Of a stretch of DNA of 64,000 nt, positions 62,328 to 64,000 are shown piece after piece (position 1 is the first letter of the stretch; the number at the start of each line of letters is the position of its first letter). Source of the DNA: Prochlorococcus sp. MIT 1341 (GTDB lineage: Bacteria; Cyanobacteriota; Cyanobacteriia; PCC-6307; Cyanobiaceae); assembly GCF_034092415.1 (NCBI RefSeq), contig NZ_CP139304.1, positions 558,001 to 622,000 on the forward strand, in the 5' to 3' direction. Below the pieces are notes generated by a model. That model was not told where the DNA came from and did no database searches. It saw nothing but the letters and a program-made list of their open reading frames with translations. The translations under genes were made by a program, and so were the position numbers.

Positions 62328-63269
62328 ATGATCAAACGTCTTCTCTCAGCCTTTCTAATACCCATTGTTCTAACTGCTCTTTTACTCATCTATCCTCAAC
62401 CAAGTAACGCAGCTAAAGGTGGACGGATTGGTGGAGGAAGTTTTCGAGCTCCATCCATGCCACAAACAGGAGGCTATAGAGGCGGTGGAGGTTATCGCGG
62501 GGGATATGGAGGGGGATATGGAGGAGGTTATCGAGGAGGGGGCATTGGCTTCCCATTTATATTTCCATTTTTCTTCGGAGGCGGTGGCCTTTTTGGTTTT
62601 TTTATTCTCATGGCAATTGTGGGAGTCTTAATTAATGCGCTTAAGGGCGGAAACAATTCATATCAGTCAATTAATCAAACAAACTCTCTGAACCAAAATG
62701 TCACTGCTCCAGTGACAATTATTCAAATGCAAGTAGGGCTTTTAGCTACTGCCAAAAACTTACAGCAGGAGCTTCGAACACTGGCTGAACAAGCGGATAC
62801 TAATAATCCCGATGGCTTGCAAAGAGTTCTTCAAAACACAACCCTTTCTCTTCTTCGTCAGCCTCATCTATGGGTCTATGCAAATACAGAAACTGGAAAA
62901 GTCCCTTACAACTCTGCTGAAAATACCTTTAACCGTTTATCACTTACTGAAAGAAGCAAATTAAGTGCAGAAATAACCTCCAACTTTTCTGGTGAACTCA
63001 ATAAAGAAATTTCTCCCGAAGAATTAGCAGGTGAGGCAGATGCCACTAACGAGTTCATAGTCGTAACAATTTTGGCCGCTTGCAAAAGTTCAACTGAAAT
63101 CAAAACAGAAAATTCAAGCGAAAAATTAAAAGAAGCATTACAAATCCTTGGATCCACCCCATCCTCTGACCTAATTGCACTTGAGGTTATTTGGCAACCC
63201 GAAGGAATCGGAGACAAACTTACGTCTGAAGAATTATTGACTTCTTATCCAAATCTCGAGCATTTATGA
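62328..63269 (+). CDS. DUF1517 membrane protein (313 aa)
   Basis: Start at the ATG at 62328 (MIKRLLSAFL); the frame before it overlaps thiS. Signal peptide ending SNAA, then a glycine/tyrosine-rich stretch (GGYRGGGGYRGGYGGGYGGGYRGGG), a membrane segment (GLFGFFILMAIVGVLINAL) and the DUF1517 soluble domain (VTIIQMQVGLLATAKNLQQELRTLAEQADTNNPDGLQRVLQNTTLSLLRQPHLWVYAN). Found across cyanobacteria and plants; role unknown. Confidence 0.85.
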   Translation: MIKRLLSAFLIPIVLTALLLIYPQPSNAAKGGRIGGGSFRAPSMPQTGGYRGGGGYRGGYGGGYGGGYRGGGIGFPFIFPFFFGGGGLFGFFILMAIVGVLINALKGGNNSYQSINQTNSLNQNVTAPVTIIQMQVGLLATAKNLQQELRTLAEQADTNNPDGLQRVLQNTTLSLLRQPHLWVYANTETGKVPYNSAENTFNRLSLTERSKLSAEITSNFSGELNKEISPEELAGEADATNEFIVVTILAACKSSTEIKTENSSEKLKEALQILGSTPSSDLIALEVIWQPEGIGDKLTSEELLTSYPNLEHL

Positions 63270-63376
63270 AGTAGATCAGCCCTACAAAAGCCACCTCATC
63301 CCAAAATCTTAATGAAATCTTTCGCCAAGATTGTGCAACATGAGCAAAATCTTGGCATCAACACAGATATCTTGAC

Positions 63377-63568
63377 ATGACAATAAACCTACAGCTTCCC
63401 TTGCCTGATTACTCGCCTACTGAACCTCGCTCCATGAAATGGGAGTCAAATGGTGAGTTAGCTCATCGTGATCTTTCTGAACTTGTAAATAGACTCCTAG
63501 ACGTTGAATCACAAAACCACAGCAACGAGCTATCAAGACTTGGCAACAAATACAACGAAACAAGTTAA
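63377..63568 (+). CDS. GEL-motif small protein, divergent member (63 aa)
   Basis: PTEPRSMKWESNGELAHRDLSELVNRLLDVESQNHSNEL shares KW-x-S-x-GEL-x3-D-[LM]-x4-[ND]-x-L with the proteins at 10905 and 37431 but lacks the CDLAC tail. It sits in the dense core region, so this may be the ancestral copy of the family. Confidence 0.65.
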   Translation: MTINLQLPLPDYSPTEPRSMKWESNGELAHRDLSELVNRLLDVESQNHSNELSRLGNKYNETS

Positions 63569-63636
63569 ATCTCTAAGCTCCCCCTTGCGCAAAGGAAATA
63601 ATTACACCAAGTTTCGTTCAATAAAAAAGGAACAGA

Positions 63637-63792
63637 ATGAGACAAAGAGTTTTGCAATGGGTTAATACCCCAGTATTAATGGAAGCTATGGCGAGGTATG
63701 AGCAGGGCCGATTACCCAAATCAATGATGCTTTGGGTAGAGCAGTTGCTAGAAATTAAATCAAATAAAAACTCAAGCATATTGCGAAACTAA
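63637..63792 (+). CDS. Hypothetical protein (51 aa)
   Basis: Has AAGGAA six bases upstream. MRQRVLQWVNTPVLMEAMARYEQGRLPKSMMLWVEQLLEIKSNKNSSILRN is helical and basic. Likely real, given spacing and composition; no family recognised. Confidence 0.55.
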   Translation: MRQRVLQWVNTPVLMEAMARYEQGRLPKSMMLWVEQLLEIKSNKNSSILRN

Positions 63793-63819
63793 ACCCAGCT
63801 AAATAAATAGGTTTAGTCT

Positions 63820-64000
63820 CTATTCCAACTGCAAAATACGCAAAGCTGCCATTGCTGCACCATATCCATTATCAATATTCACCACAACTAATCCCGGTGA
63901 GCAACTTGAAAGCATTCCTTCAAGAGCGGCTCTTCCTCCAGCACTAACTCCATAACCCACAGAAATTGGAACTCCTATTACAGGCTGAGCTACTAATCCA
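63820..64000 (-). CDS. larB: LarB / AIR-carboxylase-like protein, N-terminal part cut by window edge
   Basis: The visible C-terminal 59 residues ([59 protein letters not shown]) match the end of LarB: VIGVPTSVGYG...G-x-AAL-x-x-MLxSC-x-PG-x-x-VVNIDNG-x-GAA. LarB carboxylates the nicotinate ring for the nickel-pincer cofactor; many cyanobacteria keep larB without the full lar set. Confidence 0.85.
   Translation of the reverse strand, partial: GLVAQPVIGVPISVGYGVSAGGRAALEGMLSSCSPGLVVVNIDNGYGAAMAALRILQLE

Noticed and set aside
1-64000. CRISPR arrays, insertion sequences and rRNA genes
   Set aside because: No array of regular repeats, no transposase and no rRNA sequence was seen on either strand.

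Overview
The window reads as chromosome of a marine picocyanobacterium, most likely a low-light-type Prochlorococcus. The clearest marker is an intact Pcb chlorophyll-binding antenna gene at 39804-40844. Cyanobacterial families such as DUF2862, DUF3611, DUF3122, DUF3303, DUF1517, a TIGR02450-like Trp-rich protein, DUF1651 and a cyanobacterial porin fit this, as do the AT-rich sequence and the many very small proteins. The genus is inferred from gene content; no database search was possible.

Layout. (1) 1-6 kb is a minus-strand island: a SepF-like protein cut by the window edge, two long TPR proteins, a DnaB-type helicase core lacking its N-terminal domain, a ribbon-helix-helix protein, a poly-glutamate protein and small unknowns. 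Five of its transcription units carry the same bipartite upstream motif, GGAATCA-N13-RGAACTA, with identical spacing, so it looks like one regulon. (2) 6-13.5 kb holds stress or metabolism singletons (dienelactone hydrolase, DUF938 methyltransferase, OsmC-cupin fusion, rhomboid) and clusters of tiny proteins: two with a CP12-like C-terminal tail, a twin CX3C microprotein overlapping a GEL-motif protein, and a stand-alone IF2_N-like protein. It ends at a 3' fragment of tRNA-Pro(UGG), a typical scar of integration at a tRNA. (3) 14-25 kb is a surface and glycan-modification block: lipoprotein, three SGNH proteins, an MBOAT acyltransferase, a DUF5989 protein, a PQQ-sugar-dehydrogenase-like propeller, a porin, a polysaccharide deacetylase, and a decayed copy of the dienelactone hydrolase. 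(4) 25-46 kb is gene-poor accessory DNA with long empty stretches and short secreted or membrane proteins, many of them paralogues inside the window (two YPQ...CDC secreted proteins, four members of a two-helix membrane module family, two of them fused to a DUF3764-like domain). It also holds pcb, a GltS-like symporter, a GST-like protein, a GIY-YIG-like membrane fusion and a Nif11-like peptide. (5) 46.4-64 kb begins with tRNA-Ala(GGC) and becomes densely packed core genome: lexA, argF, ftsH, ribD, cobL, nadK, pheS, surE, ribF, thiE-thiS, a DUF1517 protein and the end of larB.

How the genes work together. The core segment holds steps of arginine, riboflavin/FAD, thiamine, NADP and cobalamin synthesis. 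LexA has a recognisable operator in front of itself. MBOAT, two SGNH proteins and DUF5989 sit head to tail and probably O-acylate an exported glycan, with the nearby deacetylase and sugar-dehydrogenase-like protein acting on the same surface material. The two most unexpected signals are the five-copy motif in the first 6 kb and two long perfect inverted repeats inside the cobL coding sequence.
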